In this document: positions 10,420 to 21,661 of the stretch, one piece after another
How positions within the stretch are numbered: position 1 is the first letter of the stretch
Layout of the letters: each line of letters opens with the position of its first letter
Origin: Blasia pusilla
Lineage: Eukaryota > Marchantiophyta > Marchantiopsida > Blasiales
Assembly: GCA_050084515.1 (NCBI GenBank)
Contig: CM114273.1
Span: 40,920,001 to 40,984,000 of the forward strand
DNA length: 64,000 nt
Reading direction: 5' to 3'
The notes under the pieces: model-generated
What the model saw: only the letters and a program-made list of their open reading frames with translations
What the model was told of the DNA's origin: nothing
The model's database searches: none
Position numbers and translations under genes: made by a program

Positions 10420-11499
10420 ATGGATGAGTGTGTACACGTTGAAGAAAAGCCCCAGTCTGCGGGCTTTGAGGGCTTTGAAAAGCGCTTAGATCTAGAATTT
10501 TTCCCCGCTCCTAGCGATTTGGATCCCTATGGTACCGGCCTCAGGAGACTTTCTCGCGATGAATTAGACAAGGTGTTGCAACTTGCCGAGTGCACGATTG
10601 TCGCAGAGCTAAAGAACGAGCATTTTGACTCCTACGTTCTCTCCGAGTCGAGCCTTTTCGTTTATCCACTGAAGATAGTCTTGAAAACCTGTGGGACAAC
10701 ACAGCTTTTGCGAACCATTCCGTGTTTGCTCGAATCATCCGGTCGTCTGAATCTCAGGGTCAGCCGATGCAAGTACACCCGTGGTACATTTATGTTCCCA
10801 TCCGTTCAGCCTTATCCCCATGGCAATTTCGATGATGAAGTGCACTACTTGGATAAATACTTCGGGAACATGGGACCCGGATCAAAGTCCTACATCATGG
10901 GTGACTTGACGAAGTTTCCCAACTGGCATATCTACGTAGCAGCCGACGACAACGCTTCCTGCTGCACCAAGCTCGAGCCGACCTACACTCTGGAGATGTG
11001 TATGACAGATCTCGATCAGAGTAAAGCACATCAATTTTACAACGGAGATGGGTCTTTGTCGGGGCTGGATATGACCAGGACAGCTGGAATTGACCGCATG
11101 CTGCCGAAGGCAGCGATCTGCGATTTCGCGTTCAAACCTTGCGGTTACTCTATGAATTCTTTGGAGGATGCAGCACATTCGACGATTCACGTAACGCCTG
11201 AGGATGGGATGAGCTACGCCAGCTTCGAGACGATGGGTTACGGACCCAAAACTGTGAACCTCCAAGACCTTGTGGATGCAGCCGTGTCTGTTTTCAGGCC
11301 TGGAACACTTGCATTGAGTGTTCACGTCAGCCACCAGGTAAGCGGATCAGCGTCTTCATGGGGTGGTGTATCGGTGATGCCTTCAGGGTATTTTTGCGTT
11401 GGGTCGACGCGCAAAGAATTGCCTGGTGGGAGTGTGGTACTCTTTCACACCTTCGAATTACAAGAAAATGACTCGATGATTGTGCCGCTTCCTTGGTGA
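10420..11499 (+). CDS. SAMDC: S-adenosylmethionine decarboxylase proenzyme
   Basis: A 359-residue plant-type AdoMetDC, complete and intronless. The cytosolic enzyme decarboxylates AdoMet to supply the aminopropyl donor for spermidine and spermine. It is a pyruvoyl enzyme made by self-cleavage. The sequence shows the N-terminal GFEGFEKRLDLEF block (Glu17 and Glu20), the autocleavage site YVLSESSLFVY with cleavage expected between Glu76 and Ser77, the catalytic Cys in KTCGTTQLL (Cys91), CGYSMN (Ser244) and STIHVTPEDGMSYASFE (His257), all at family spacing. The ATG at 10420 gives a normal-length N terminus. The C terminus is close to the usual ~360-residue length. Plant family members are controlled by leader uORFs; here the leader has an unrelated long ORF. 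The three catalytic positions and the cleavage site are intact, so it should be functional. Confidence 0.97.
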   Translation: MDECVHVEEKPQSAGFEGFEKRLDLEFFPAPSDLDPYGTGLRRLSRDELDKVLQLAECTIVAELKNEHFDSYVLSESSLFVYPLKIVLKTCGTTQLLRTIPCLLESSGRLNLRVSRCKYTRGTFMFPSVQPYPHGNFDDEVHYLDKYFGNMGPGSKSYIMGDLTKFPNWHIYVAADDNASCCTKLEPTYTLEMCMTDLDQSKAHQFYNGDGSLSGLDMTRTAGIDRMLPKAAICDFAFKPCGYSMNSLEDAAHSTIHVTPEDGMSYASFETMGYGPKTVNLQDLVDAAVSVFRPGTLALSVHVSHQVSGSASSWGGVSVMPSGYFCVGSTRKELPGGSVVLFHTFELQENDSMIVPLPW

Positions 11500-12720
11500 G
11501 AGAGACGACACAAGTCCTTAGGATGTGCAGTCAGCGGAAGACGACAATGAGAACCGGCGACACTCGTCTCGTCTGGTAGAAAAATAGTCTCAAAGATCAT
11601 GAGTCTTGAAAATGAGCGAGAAACCATGAGCATCTTCGCGTCGATGGGATCGAATCACTCTTCGCGGAGATTGGATGACCGAAGAAAAACGCATTAAAGA
11701 ATGTAAAGAAGCTTCTGGAATCTTCTTAAAAGTGTGGACTGAATGTGATCGGAACTGCGCATTTCATTTTGGAAAGTGGGCTCCTGAATGCAGCGTCTTT
11801 TTTCTTCTTTTTTTCCTCAAGTAACGTGTCTGCGGAAGGAGTTCCATGCCGCTGTTGAACGGCCGCCGCCGCCACCGCCACCGCCGCCAGTTCTTCATGT
11901 TACTCGTAATGGAGGTGAGTTTAATAACCACATGCTTAACTGCGGCATCTGGTTGAAGCAGAAGCGACTCGCACATAGCCTCAACTCAACGTTGAGAAAG
12001 TGTCGGGCCGCCACCGGTATGGAATAGACGGTGACACGGTTGCGAACCTTTTCTTCGCTTGATTGTCTCGGCAGTGGTCATTCGAGCAACTTACGAGCTT
12101 TACGAACTTACTACGAGTCTGGATGATTGCTTGAATTGGCTCGGTTGCTTGAATTCAAGGATCGTGGCGGTCTTTGTTCCGGATCTCTTCTTCCTCTCTC
12201 GGGCTGCGTCTCCAACGAGGGGAATCAAGGGCCTGCGGAATGAACGTAACGAGTGGTGTATTCATCGAAACAACCTCTGTGTACCGTTGGCATGCAATCG
12301 CGTGGATGAACTGCTCGTGAGAAGGATGAGATCCGACGCCCGAGCGGAAGGTTGCGTCGGTGGTTCCGGTTTTGAAAGTAGTGCCGTGCCGCCTTGAGGT
12401 CGCTGAAAACCAACTTGCTATACAGTCGCATCCATGTATGTTTTCGAGGTGATGGCGCGCGGAATCGCTAGATTGAAATCGTTTTAGTCCAGGACCGGAG
12501 AATTCTAGGTAGATGAGTGCAGCTAAATTTTGTGGTACCTTCCTGGAGAAAGTTTCCAGACAAACGACGAACGGTAGGCTACAGATATTTTACGGCGTTT
12601 GTGTGTACAGGTTTTGCGCTCACGAAGTCCAGAAATATAGACTTTTAACGAACTTCCTCGTGTGCGCGCGCATGCAACATCTGAAATCCTGTCTTGGAAT
12701 TTTCTCATATATTTTCTGTT
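11500..12720. other. AdoMetDC 3' flank and intergenic DNA
   Basis: The 3' UTR probably runs to about 11700. A CCG/CCA run at 11861-11890 gives proline-rich chance frames. An ORF at 12059-12397 (+) has no recognised domain. No second gene is supported. Confidence 0.45.
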
Positions 12721-12724
12721 CGAC

Positions 12725-13150
12725 TTTGTTGTTCCATGGGCATAGTGCGCATGACATGTCGAGAGGTTGTAGACCGTCACCGCAAGGTGCCGTTACTACC
12801 GAAGGTTGGTTGGGGATGCAGATGTTTCATGAGGCCACACGCACAACATGTGAAACCCCTCTCTTCGTGTACACGTCGTATATGTTCATAAGGTTGAGAG
12901 GTCGTAGAGTCACCACCACCACCACCATCACCATTAGGTGTAGTTACCAGCCCGGGGTTGGTAGAGGATGTTTCATGACGTCACACGCACAGCATGGGAA
13001 ATGTTCTCATCATATCTATGCAAATGTTGTGTTCGCATTTCCTCCATTAAACAATGCACATAATATGTCGCGCGTTCGTAGCTAGAGCCACCACCACCAT
13101 CAGGTGCAGTAGTTACTGGCGATGGCAGCGGATGTTCCTTGGGGTTATCG
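12725..13150. repeat. Three degenerate tandem copies of a ~150-bp unit
   Basis: Recurring blocks occur in the same order. GATGTTTCATGA(G/C)G-CACACGCACA-CATG occurs near 12822 and 12967. GG(T/C)(T/C)GTAGA followed by a CACC(ACC)n tract and (A/C)AGGTG-AGTTAC occurs near 12763, 12899 and 13077. A GGATGTT block closes the last copy near 13130. The units are diverged and not of constant length. Open frames across them (for example 12513-13085) are probably by-products. Confidence 0.6.
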
Positions 13151-13159
13151 CGAGGCACT

Positions 13160-14430
13160 GTCCCTGGCCTTCTTATATATGCGGATAGTACTGGTGGTGT
13201 AGAGCAAACTGGAACATAGCAAAATTCTCACTCGGGACTATCACCATAAGTACCCGCCACTTGATTGCGATCGCCGCTAGCTATAGGCGCATAGCTGAAT
13301 AATCGTTCTGCGCCGGTGTACTGGTAGGCGCGCGCCACGCAGGAGAGCAATGGATCAGGCGAAGCTATAAACATATGCAACATATGGCATGTTGTTCTCC
13401 CCGCAGCTATTTTAACTAATTCCCACGTAAATTAAATGAAAGATCCCCTGTTCGCAAAAGGTCCAAGAGAAGAAATGACTGTTATACCTTTTCTCGACCA
13501 AAGATCCGTGCTCTCGGATGCTCCAAGGGAAAGAATGAACTGGAAGGCTGAGCGTGGTTTATACTCCGCGTTTCGTCGGCGCTGCAAACACCGATTGTCT
13601 GTCAGTGAATTTTCAGCCACTCTGTCCTCCTGTGCCGAATGCTGACAGAGATAAGAATCGACACTATCCACTTACAGATTTTACTTTGCTACCGTAACGG
13701 TTGTGGTAGCGTTTCTGGGATCATCCGCTCGAAGTCCAGAAGTCTGTTCTTTTGGGATCTGTTCGGAGGACTTTTCCACTCGTCTTCTTCTAGTATGACC
13801 TACGTATAGAGATCATTGTCAGGAGCTCATCACCCGCATATCCTAGGAGGGTGGGTGATCTCTTCGTTAGAACGCATGTGGGCCCCCTCACAACACCTTC
13901 CGGGTGATCATGACGATCGTCTTCTTCGTTATCATCTCTTCACTCATTAACTTAGACTCCATCGGTCGGAACTCGTCGAACTTACGACCGTGTGACTCTA
14001 AGTGTCTGCGTAGTGATAACTGACCCGATTGAGGATACGCTCGAATTTCACGATTTTTACTGTACTATTGGTGTTTTTCTGTCATCGCACGGGTGATGCA
14101 CGAGCTATGCACGAGCTGAAAAACAACTGTAGAGCCTCAAGCAGGAGATACTGAAGGGATATGTATTGCCTACAGGTGGTTGTAGTGATGCTTTCCTGGT
14201 GCGGTTTAGTTTGGCTGCTTCCTTCCACATATATTAGAGCATCTCTTATTGAGCTATTCATGCAACTTTACAGCTGAACGGCCAGAGTGTAGCCTCTGCC
14301 CCCAATCATGATCATGACAGTTCGAGCTTATGCGCGAGCTTTGCCAAAACATAGTAAAGCACCATCCCCAGTGGGTTTCCTAGCTACTCCGACTGCTAAA
14401 GCCAACCTAGGATGACGACCGAGTAGATCG
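13160..14430. other. Intergenic DNA, no gene seen
   Basis: Balanced composition. Short opposing open frames at about 13430-13670 overlap each other and show no recognisable motif. A weak stem (ATCACCC...GGGTGGGTGAT) lies near 13828-13860. Confidence 0.45.
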
Positions 14431-14487
14431 AATCTCGGATGGCAGTCAGATGGAAAATCTCTGACTGCCATCCGAGATTTTCCATCT
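14431..14487. repeat. Overlapping alternative hairpins
   Basis: Arm AATCTCGGATGGCAGTCAGA (14431-14450) is perfectly complementary to 14460-14479 with a 9-nt loop. A second arm, AGATGGAAAATCT (14448-14460), pairs perfectly with 14475-14487 across a 14-nt loop. The second pair shares bases with both arms of the first, so only one stem can form fully at a time. Confidence 0.88.
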
Positions 14488-14489
14488 CC

Positions 14490-17340
14490 TTGTAGTCACG
14501 CTTATCCCAAAACTTTTCGCTGGGTATCGCTGAAGAAATCCCCAGCGAAGTCACTATGGATGGATGATGACTCGTCATCAGCAGCAGCAGAAACAGCAAG
14601 CAAGCGTTCCCTTCACTGTCCAGTAGTCGAGCACTCACCCACTGTAGCTTTTTCTGTTGAACGCGTCAAAGTCCAAACCTAAATCGCGTGACACACTTTT
14701 CTCGCCTTCGCAGTCCAGTCTCGTGGTGCATCTTAGCCATACCATTCGATCCACAGCTATTGTAGATCTAACGTTTATTAGTCTGAGACTATAGTCACTG
14801 TCAGGGATTCCGAAACGAACTGAGGAGAAGAATGGCACAAGTGATGTTAGGGCGTTTGGACTCTGGAGATGATAAACGTACCGAAGCACTTGTCAGAAAG
14901 CTGAGAAGATGCTCTCTGAGAGTGTCGGGAGTTTCTCTCTAAAAGAACCAAATCTGGTGATTCTGATAGCCTTCATTCGTGGAAAAACATGGGACCTTCG
15001 AAAGAAAGTCTTCCGGCTAACAGAATCACACATGTTGTTTAATAGACAGCCAACAGTCAATGCTGCTGGAGTCTGGACCTGCTCTACAGTTGTGAGGGAA
15101 TTTGGACAGCGTTGTCATGCCGTAACCGACGAAGTTCCTGCCATGCGCATCACCAGGTCTTTGCCTCGGCTCACGTGGTTGTCCTCATCCAATCTGTCTC
15201 ACTGTTCGGTCAAATCTGGTCAAATGCATGTTCAACACTTGTAAGCGTCCATTCGTGCCAATTCTCCAGCGTCGACAGCTTCACGTCATCCTCTTCTTTT
15301 GTTATTTTATGCCGCACTTGGTTGCTCTTAGATGTCTTTCATTATCTTAGAAGACATCAGTTAGTTATCACAAGATCTTCAGAGTCTGGTATTATGAGAG
15401 AGCGGGAAATCCGAACTGCGGTTCGCGTGGTAATTATTGCTTCTTTTTTCGTCACGGCTAGAGTGTGCGAGACAGCTGATGAGTTTCGATTCTTATGACG
15501 TCGGGTTGAAATCCGTGCGTGTCAGTTCTCGTCTTGCTGGTCTCATCATGGAGGAAACAGGTGAAGGAAGTGATTGGAACAATCTATTCCAAAATATTTC
15601 ATGAGACATATTTCATTAGTTTTGTATGAATATCCTTCCTATTCAAGAGAGGAACGAAATGGAATGCCTACTGCATGATGTTTTCGAAATGCGGATCTAG
15701 CTAGCCATGTGATATTTTATGAAGAGATTCTTGGAAAAACTTGAACTTTCCTCTTTAGTTTTAACAACTTGTTCACATATGAGAATAGAATGGCCTCAGG
15801 AGTTGTCGCCTATCACTCTATACGAAACTCTATACAAATGCGATCGAACCAAATCTCCATGCAGAGAAATTCCAAGACCTCCGCATTCGCCTTGAAATTC
15901 GACCCCTTTCCTTCGCAGCACCATTATCTAGATAGACGTAAACGCGGGTCTCCGATAGAGCCCCAGTCTGGATCTTTCGAAAACATCCAATCCTACGTCG
16001 TCGAAACATGTGCGGATGTACTTCGTCTTGAGAAGTTGAAAATAGAATCATGAGAGCAGACAATGCCTGGGAATAGTGTCGAAGATCAGAGTTGGACTGG
16101 TGATACTGTCGAAGCTGGCAGGAATGGTGCACAGCTGGTGGTTTGTCAGATAGTTTTCCGGCGAATTTGCTTGATTCAGGAGATTCGCAACGCATAAGGC
16201 CCGGGTTCTGCGACCTTTCTGAATATGTCCACAGACCTATAGGCTCTGACCATATGCGAACAGTCTGCAAGCTCGCAAGAGACAGAAACACAATTACAGC
16301 TCCGCGCCTCGGCCGATTATGAAGTGAAGTGCGCTTCAAGAAATACGATCACCGGACGCTTGCGTACATCCTCCGCGTGGAGGTGGCCCTCATAGTTCTG
16401 AAGCAATCAACGCCGACAGAGCACAGCAGAGGGAATCGATGCTCTAGTTCCTTACTATCTATCCAGTGGGATTTCGGTGCTACCGTCCATATTCAGCGCT
16501 CCTTCCTTCCACTATTGTCCTCGTGGCTCTGTATCCACATGGCACTCACCAATCCCCCGTTCTGCTCCATGGGGGCGAGGTGTGTCCCCCATACACGGCC
16601 AGATCCACCTACTTCCGCTCTTAAAAACTCACTGACGTTCGCAGAAAACCACCTCTCGGCGTAGTCCAACCCAATCTTGCTTCATCTGCGACTGAGACTG
16701 AGTGTGCGAACGAGCTTCTGCAGACTGCAGTCAGTCCCCATGACGGACACAGCTTGAAATAGCGCGGTTTTGTTGTTTTGTGTTGCGGTTTTGTACGCGT
16801 ATGAATTCCAAGGTCTCGGGGCTGAGGACGTTCGTTCTCTCTTCCGGGCACGTGCAATGATGACGACGACGACGACGACGAAGATGATGATGATGATGAT
16901 AATACGGTTCGTGCTGCTGCGCCGACGTGCAGTCGTACTGGGATTGCATGCTGCTTGCTTACTTGCTCGTTCGTTGCCTCGATATTCATCATTAGCACAT
17001 ATAGAGCCTCGCGAGCTATGGTGTCCTGGCCAGGACCTCCATAGATACGATGCGAGAAAAGAAAGAAAAAAATAGTCCTGTCACCTGTGCTACTTCGGAG
17101 AACCCGAAGTAGCAGGTAAAAGAGAGGGAGACCTTATCCTTCTCTTGCCTTTTCTCGTTCATTCATTGCCAATGATTCCCATTTCGAAGCGTTCGCTAGC
17201 TCCTTCGCTTTACAGTTTGTCAAGTTCTCTCTCTCTCTCTCTCGTCCGTTGGCCCATGATTCGGTATGTTCTCTTGCTTTACGGTTTGCCAAATTTTACC
17301 TAAGACTCCCGTAGGCTTTCAACTTTAGAAGGCTCTCTCT
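14490..17340. other. Intergenic DNA with simple repeats, no gene recognised
   Basis: ORFs at 14909-15244, 15112-15498 and 15769-16053 have no recognisable domain and overlap frames on the other strand. Simple repeats include GAC/GAT triplets at about 16857-16900 and (CT)n at about 17226-17244. A short stem, GCTACTTCGG/CCGAAGTAGC, lies at 17089-17113. Promoters or unrecognised exons may be present. Confidence 0.4.
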
Positions 17341-18706
17341 TTATGATGACTTTATTTAGGACATAAGACCCAGGGGTCGGTGGATGGTGGGGAATGGCAT
17401 GTTATGTTTTGTGCAACGCAAAATGGTGGGGGATTCCGTGCGATCAAGAGGAGGGACCTTCCATTCACAAATAAGGAATTTTAACTGGTGCGATTCTTCT
17501 TTTGGTCTTGTCTACTTGTTGACATGAAGAAAAGTCATGACTCATCTCTACGAGTTGTACTCCTATCATGTAATAAATGGTTGGGTCAATCATCCATAAT
17601 AGACAATCTATTTAGGAGGGACATAGTTCAATGTCTCCGATGTTCTCTAGTAGTTCAGCTGCCAAATAGGTCGTCTTCCCTACCATCAAGGGATGAGCCC
17701 TCATGTTGGGTAAGACGTCTTATATCGCTACGTGGCATACATCGATATTATCATTCGCACACATGTAAACTTAAGACACCATTCTCATTCATGACATATA
17801 TGCACATAGACTATCATGTACCAAAATATCTCTAATCGCCCCCCTAGTCGGTCATTAGGTTATTGTAATTCCATATGGTCATCTACTGTCTACCCATATT
17901 CAAGTTCAGCCAAAAATTTTATACCGATTTTTCATTTTGAAAATTTGAGTGTTGGAACATTGTTTCAAAGGTTGTGGAGCAAGGCGCTTGAAAAATTTGG
18001 ATGTCGAAAAAGGCTCCGATTGGGGAAGAGGGCACTAGATGTCGAGAGGGGAATTGAGAGGGCATTGCACATGGCTGTTAACAGAGGGCATTGGACAAGC
18101 GCATGAGGGCTACAAACGGGGGCAGCAAAGATCACCGCACATGTTGGGGCATGGACGAGGGCCCCAAGCGGGCGGCCCTTTAGGGTCCTTCTAAGTTTAT
18201 TGTTTAGGGTATAATAGGGTCTAGATAGACGTACTTTTGGCCAATTTGCTTGGATTATAGTTAAATTTAAAAAATCCAAAAATTTTAATTGGAAAGATGG
18301 ACACTCTCAAAATATAGTGAGAGTTGGTGTTAGGAGAGAAAGGGAGGGAAGAGGGAGAGGCCAGTTTAGTATATAATTATGGTGAAGTTTATTGAACCTC
18401 TAATGTTTTGTTTACGAGCAAGAGTAAGAGAAGTTCATCATCACTGATCATAGGTAGTGGATAACAATCCCTTAGTACTAGCTTTAGTTAGCAGAACATA
18501 TAGTTGGTTTGGAAGTGGGAGAGGGAGGTTGGATATTTTTGGCAACAGTCCTCCTCCAAATCTAGATCAAGATGTCAGGCCTCTTAAGGCAAGGAATAGT
18601 TTGAATGCCATTGCTCAAAAGCAAAGCCGCTCGCACTTCTAGAGAGGCGTTGGAAATAGGAAGACGGAGTATATATGCTATTTGCAATTAGTATCAAGGC
18701 ATATTC
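17341..18706. other. Left edge of the transposon-rich block
   Basis: Composition turns AT-rich. No coding similarity is recognised in the short frames (17488-17835, 17816-18106). It probably consists of decayed transposon sequence. Confidence 0.4.
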
Positions 18707-19171
18707 CAAGGTTGCACACAAGTGGTGATGTCCATCCATGGGACGAACATACCTAACATGTCTCTTCACCGGGTTTTTTGGATACCCAGGTGGCCCTCGT
18801 TAGCTTGCGACGCGAGAACGGATCTGAGCTCAGATTAAGAGAGGCAGGCAAGAATTGGCTTGTACGTAGCTTGCATAGGCCTAACCTAAGCCCTTATAGG
18901 TCCATGACATGCCCATACCGGGGCCCATCCTACCCTATAGGCCTTATGCGAACCTTGTGCGGGCGTGTCGCAAGCTAGTGCAGACTACAAAATAGGTTGC
19001 AAGAATGGGCGACAGGTTCTTAAATGAGATATGCGCTAGGCGAGCCCGGATCTATGTTGCGGACAGGGCGAGTTCGGATGCAAGCCACACTTACTTGCGT
19101 CCGCACAGATATGTCTGTCCGAGGGACGGACATAAGTCCATAGACACAAACTTGGTCTGTGCGTAAGCTTA
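18707..19171. mobile_element. Short non-autonomous hAT-type element, copy 1
   Basis: The left end CAAGGTTGCACACAAG matches the family terminus. The right end (GTGCGTAAGCTTA) is a diverged inverted copy. Internal signatures are the palindrome ATGTCTGTCCGAGGGACGGACAT near 19110 and a core rich in GGCC-type words. Flanking 8-mers GCATATTC (18699-18706) and GCCAATTC (19172-19179) agree at 6 of 8 positions, consistent with an aged 8-bp hAT target-site duplication. It has no transposase, so it would depend on an autonomous relative. Confidence 0.65.
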
Positions 19172-20313
19172 GCCAATTCACGTACAATCTTACCAAGTTC
19201 TGAAAAATCTAACTGGGAGTTTGTTTGGAAAAGAAGCAAGAATTTCATATTCGTAATTGTTTGAATTTTCCTTATCCGGTCCAATTGCAAATGAAGAAAT
19301 TGGTTGATACATGGATAGAAAATAAAGGCGGTACAAGTAATGTTTTGTGCTTGGAAGATAAGAAAATGTTTGCATACATCTATAGATTCCTTATAAGAGG
19401 CTCCAATGAGACTAGACCATAATCCTATCATTGATGGTAGCACTCTTAGTACGTCGTTGGCAAGTCATAGAGGAAACGACTCAATTACCATCACTCCGGA
19501 GTTGTTATCTTAGAATAGAGCAAGAAACATAGTATTAGAGGAAGGGATGATGGGCTCTAATTTTGAGAGGGGAGGGGTCCATTGGCTTCATTATGGAAAA
19601 ATGCAAATCATAAGGATATCTATCAAAAGTTTATGTTTGCCTTTATAATATGTGAAAGGTTTTCCCACTCTACAAGTAATCCTCATTTGGAACACTTGCC
19701 AACATAGGCAAGTCTTCCAAGACTTGGGATAGAATTTTTGGATAGTTCAAGTACCTAAAATAACATTAACACGCTTAGCAGTCCCAACTAACCAATAGAA
19801 CTTGCATGCATCCCTAATCGAGACCCCAAAAAAATCATTTGCAAGTTGGAATCCAAGAGTGACCCATGAAATCCACTCCCTTGGACTTGGCTTGGGGTTT
19901 GCATCCCAAAGTCAACCTCTAGATCCATTGTGTGCCCTTAGTTTGCGCCATGGCTCCCCAAAGTAGAGTTGAGATCCCAATCATCCTTGGAGAACCTTCC
20001 CCTTATATATATACTTTTGGGAAAAGATTCTTGGGCCGCTCCTATTGACCATTAACCCAACTCCCCATTCAATACTTTTTGGGTAGTTTCTCATCCTCTG
20101 CTTATGCGTTTGTCTGGATCTTTGGTGCATTGGATTTGGTTTTATATAAGCTTCTTAATGCCATCTTACTCATCCCAAACACATCTGAAGTCTGAAAGCT
20201 ATGGTCTAAAATATAGTCAGACCCCAAATGCTAGTCATGTTCCAAATATTCTTCTAAACCTCTTTGGTAACCACACTTCCTAGACTCGATTCCTCTCAAG
20301 TCTCAATTCACGT
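19172..20313. other. AT-rich DNA between transposons, no gene seen
   Basis: A short plus frame at 19225-19422 has no recognised motif. Otherwise there is no supported feature. Confidence 0.4.
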
Positions 20314-21183
20314 CACTAGAAAAATCTTGGTTTTTATGACTGGCTCATATGACTTATGTTAGTCATATATGTCCATAAATGACTGACAATGACTGATGAT
20401 TCATCGAGACATAAAATCCTAGTCATCTACCATGCCATGATTAGAGTTATTTTGGGATAACTCTAGTCATTATTTCGGCTAGTCATTATTAATAATGACC
20501 GACACATCATCAAGCCACGTTTGACATAATGCAGTCATATATTCCAATTGCCATGTCAGCATGTGACATGGCAATAACTTGAAGAAAACAAATTATGAGT
20601 TGACACATGGCAATGAGAAATTATGACTTAGTCATATTCATCATATGGATTGGTCAAATTGACTTAGTTATGATCGATGACTGAGTCATATCCATCACTT
20701 AGATGGTCAAAATGACTTATTCATAATCTATGGCTAAGTCATATCCATCACTCAGATGGTCTAAATGACTAAATTATAATTTATTTCGAAGTCATATTAA
20801 TCACTTTGATGGTTTTAAATGATTGAGACATGATACATGACTAAGTCATATACCGAGTCATATAGGTTACCAAAATTTGTTAAAATGAGTGAGTTGTGAT
20901 ACATGAGTCATACAAGTCACGTAAAAGTTAGTCACGATGATCATTTGAGTCATATTGATCTTTCTAATTTGTACAAATGATTGTGTTCTTGAGTCATAAA
21001 ATATGAATAAGTCATATAGAGGACTCAATTTTTTTAAATGACTTATGATGATTATGTCATAAAATATGAGTGAGTCATATTGATCAGTTTAATTTGAAAA
21101 AATAACATAAGTTGGACATATATGACTCTTGTAAATGACTCAATTTCTTTGATATGACTTGAGACTTAGTATCATGTATGACA
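20314..21183. mobile_element. CACTA-type terminus with long subterminal repeat array
   Basis: CACTAGAAAAATCTTGG at 20314 is a typical CACTA (En/Spm) end, preceded by CGT, a candidate 3-bp duplication. It is followed by about 850 bases with many copies, in both orientations, of TGACTNAGTCATAT-like words (for example around 20340, 20630, 20740, 20840, 21000 and 21060). Dense subterminal repeats are where CACTA proteins bind. The opposite end with TAGTG followed by CGT was not found; it may be lost in the nested insertions to the right. Confidence 0.72.
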
Positions 21184-21661
21184 GTTTTACATTACTTGAT
21201 GTTCATTATCTCCAAGAGATTAGGGGAAGATACTTGAAGTATGGCATTCAAGTAGGATATGATGCCCCCTTGTACAAAATCCTTCCCTTTCTCAAACTTA
21301 CAATATTGAATGAAGAAAGACAAGAAAGAAAATCCAACAGAGAATACCTTCCATTTAGTAGCTAGTTCTACTCCCATTGACAAGTTTCAGATTGAAAGAG
21401 AGTGAGCAGGGACATGGTATAATCTCAAACATTGGGAAGAAGTAAGAAACATAGCTAGATAGAAATACAAGGGCATGCATATATTAATAAAAATTATTTT
21501 AAAAATGGCCCATTGTATATCGCAAAGATAACTTCATGCAGACTAATTCCTAGTGTTGGTACGCTGTCAAAATTGCATGTGAAACAAAACATCAACAAGT
21601 ATTACTAACTGAACTACATCTACAACTAGAGGGATGCTCTAATGTACAACTTTCTTCAAGT

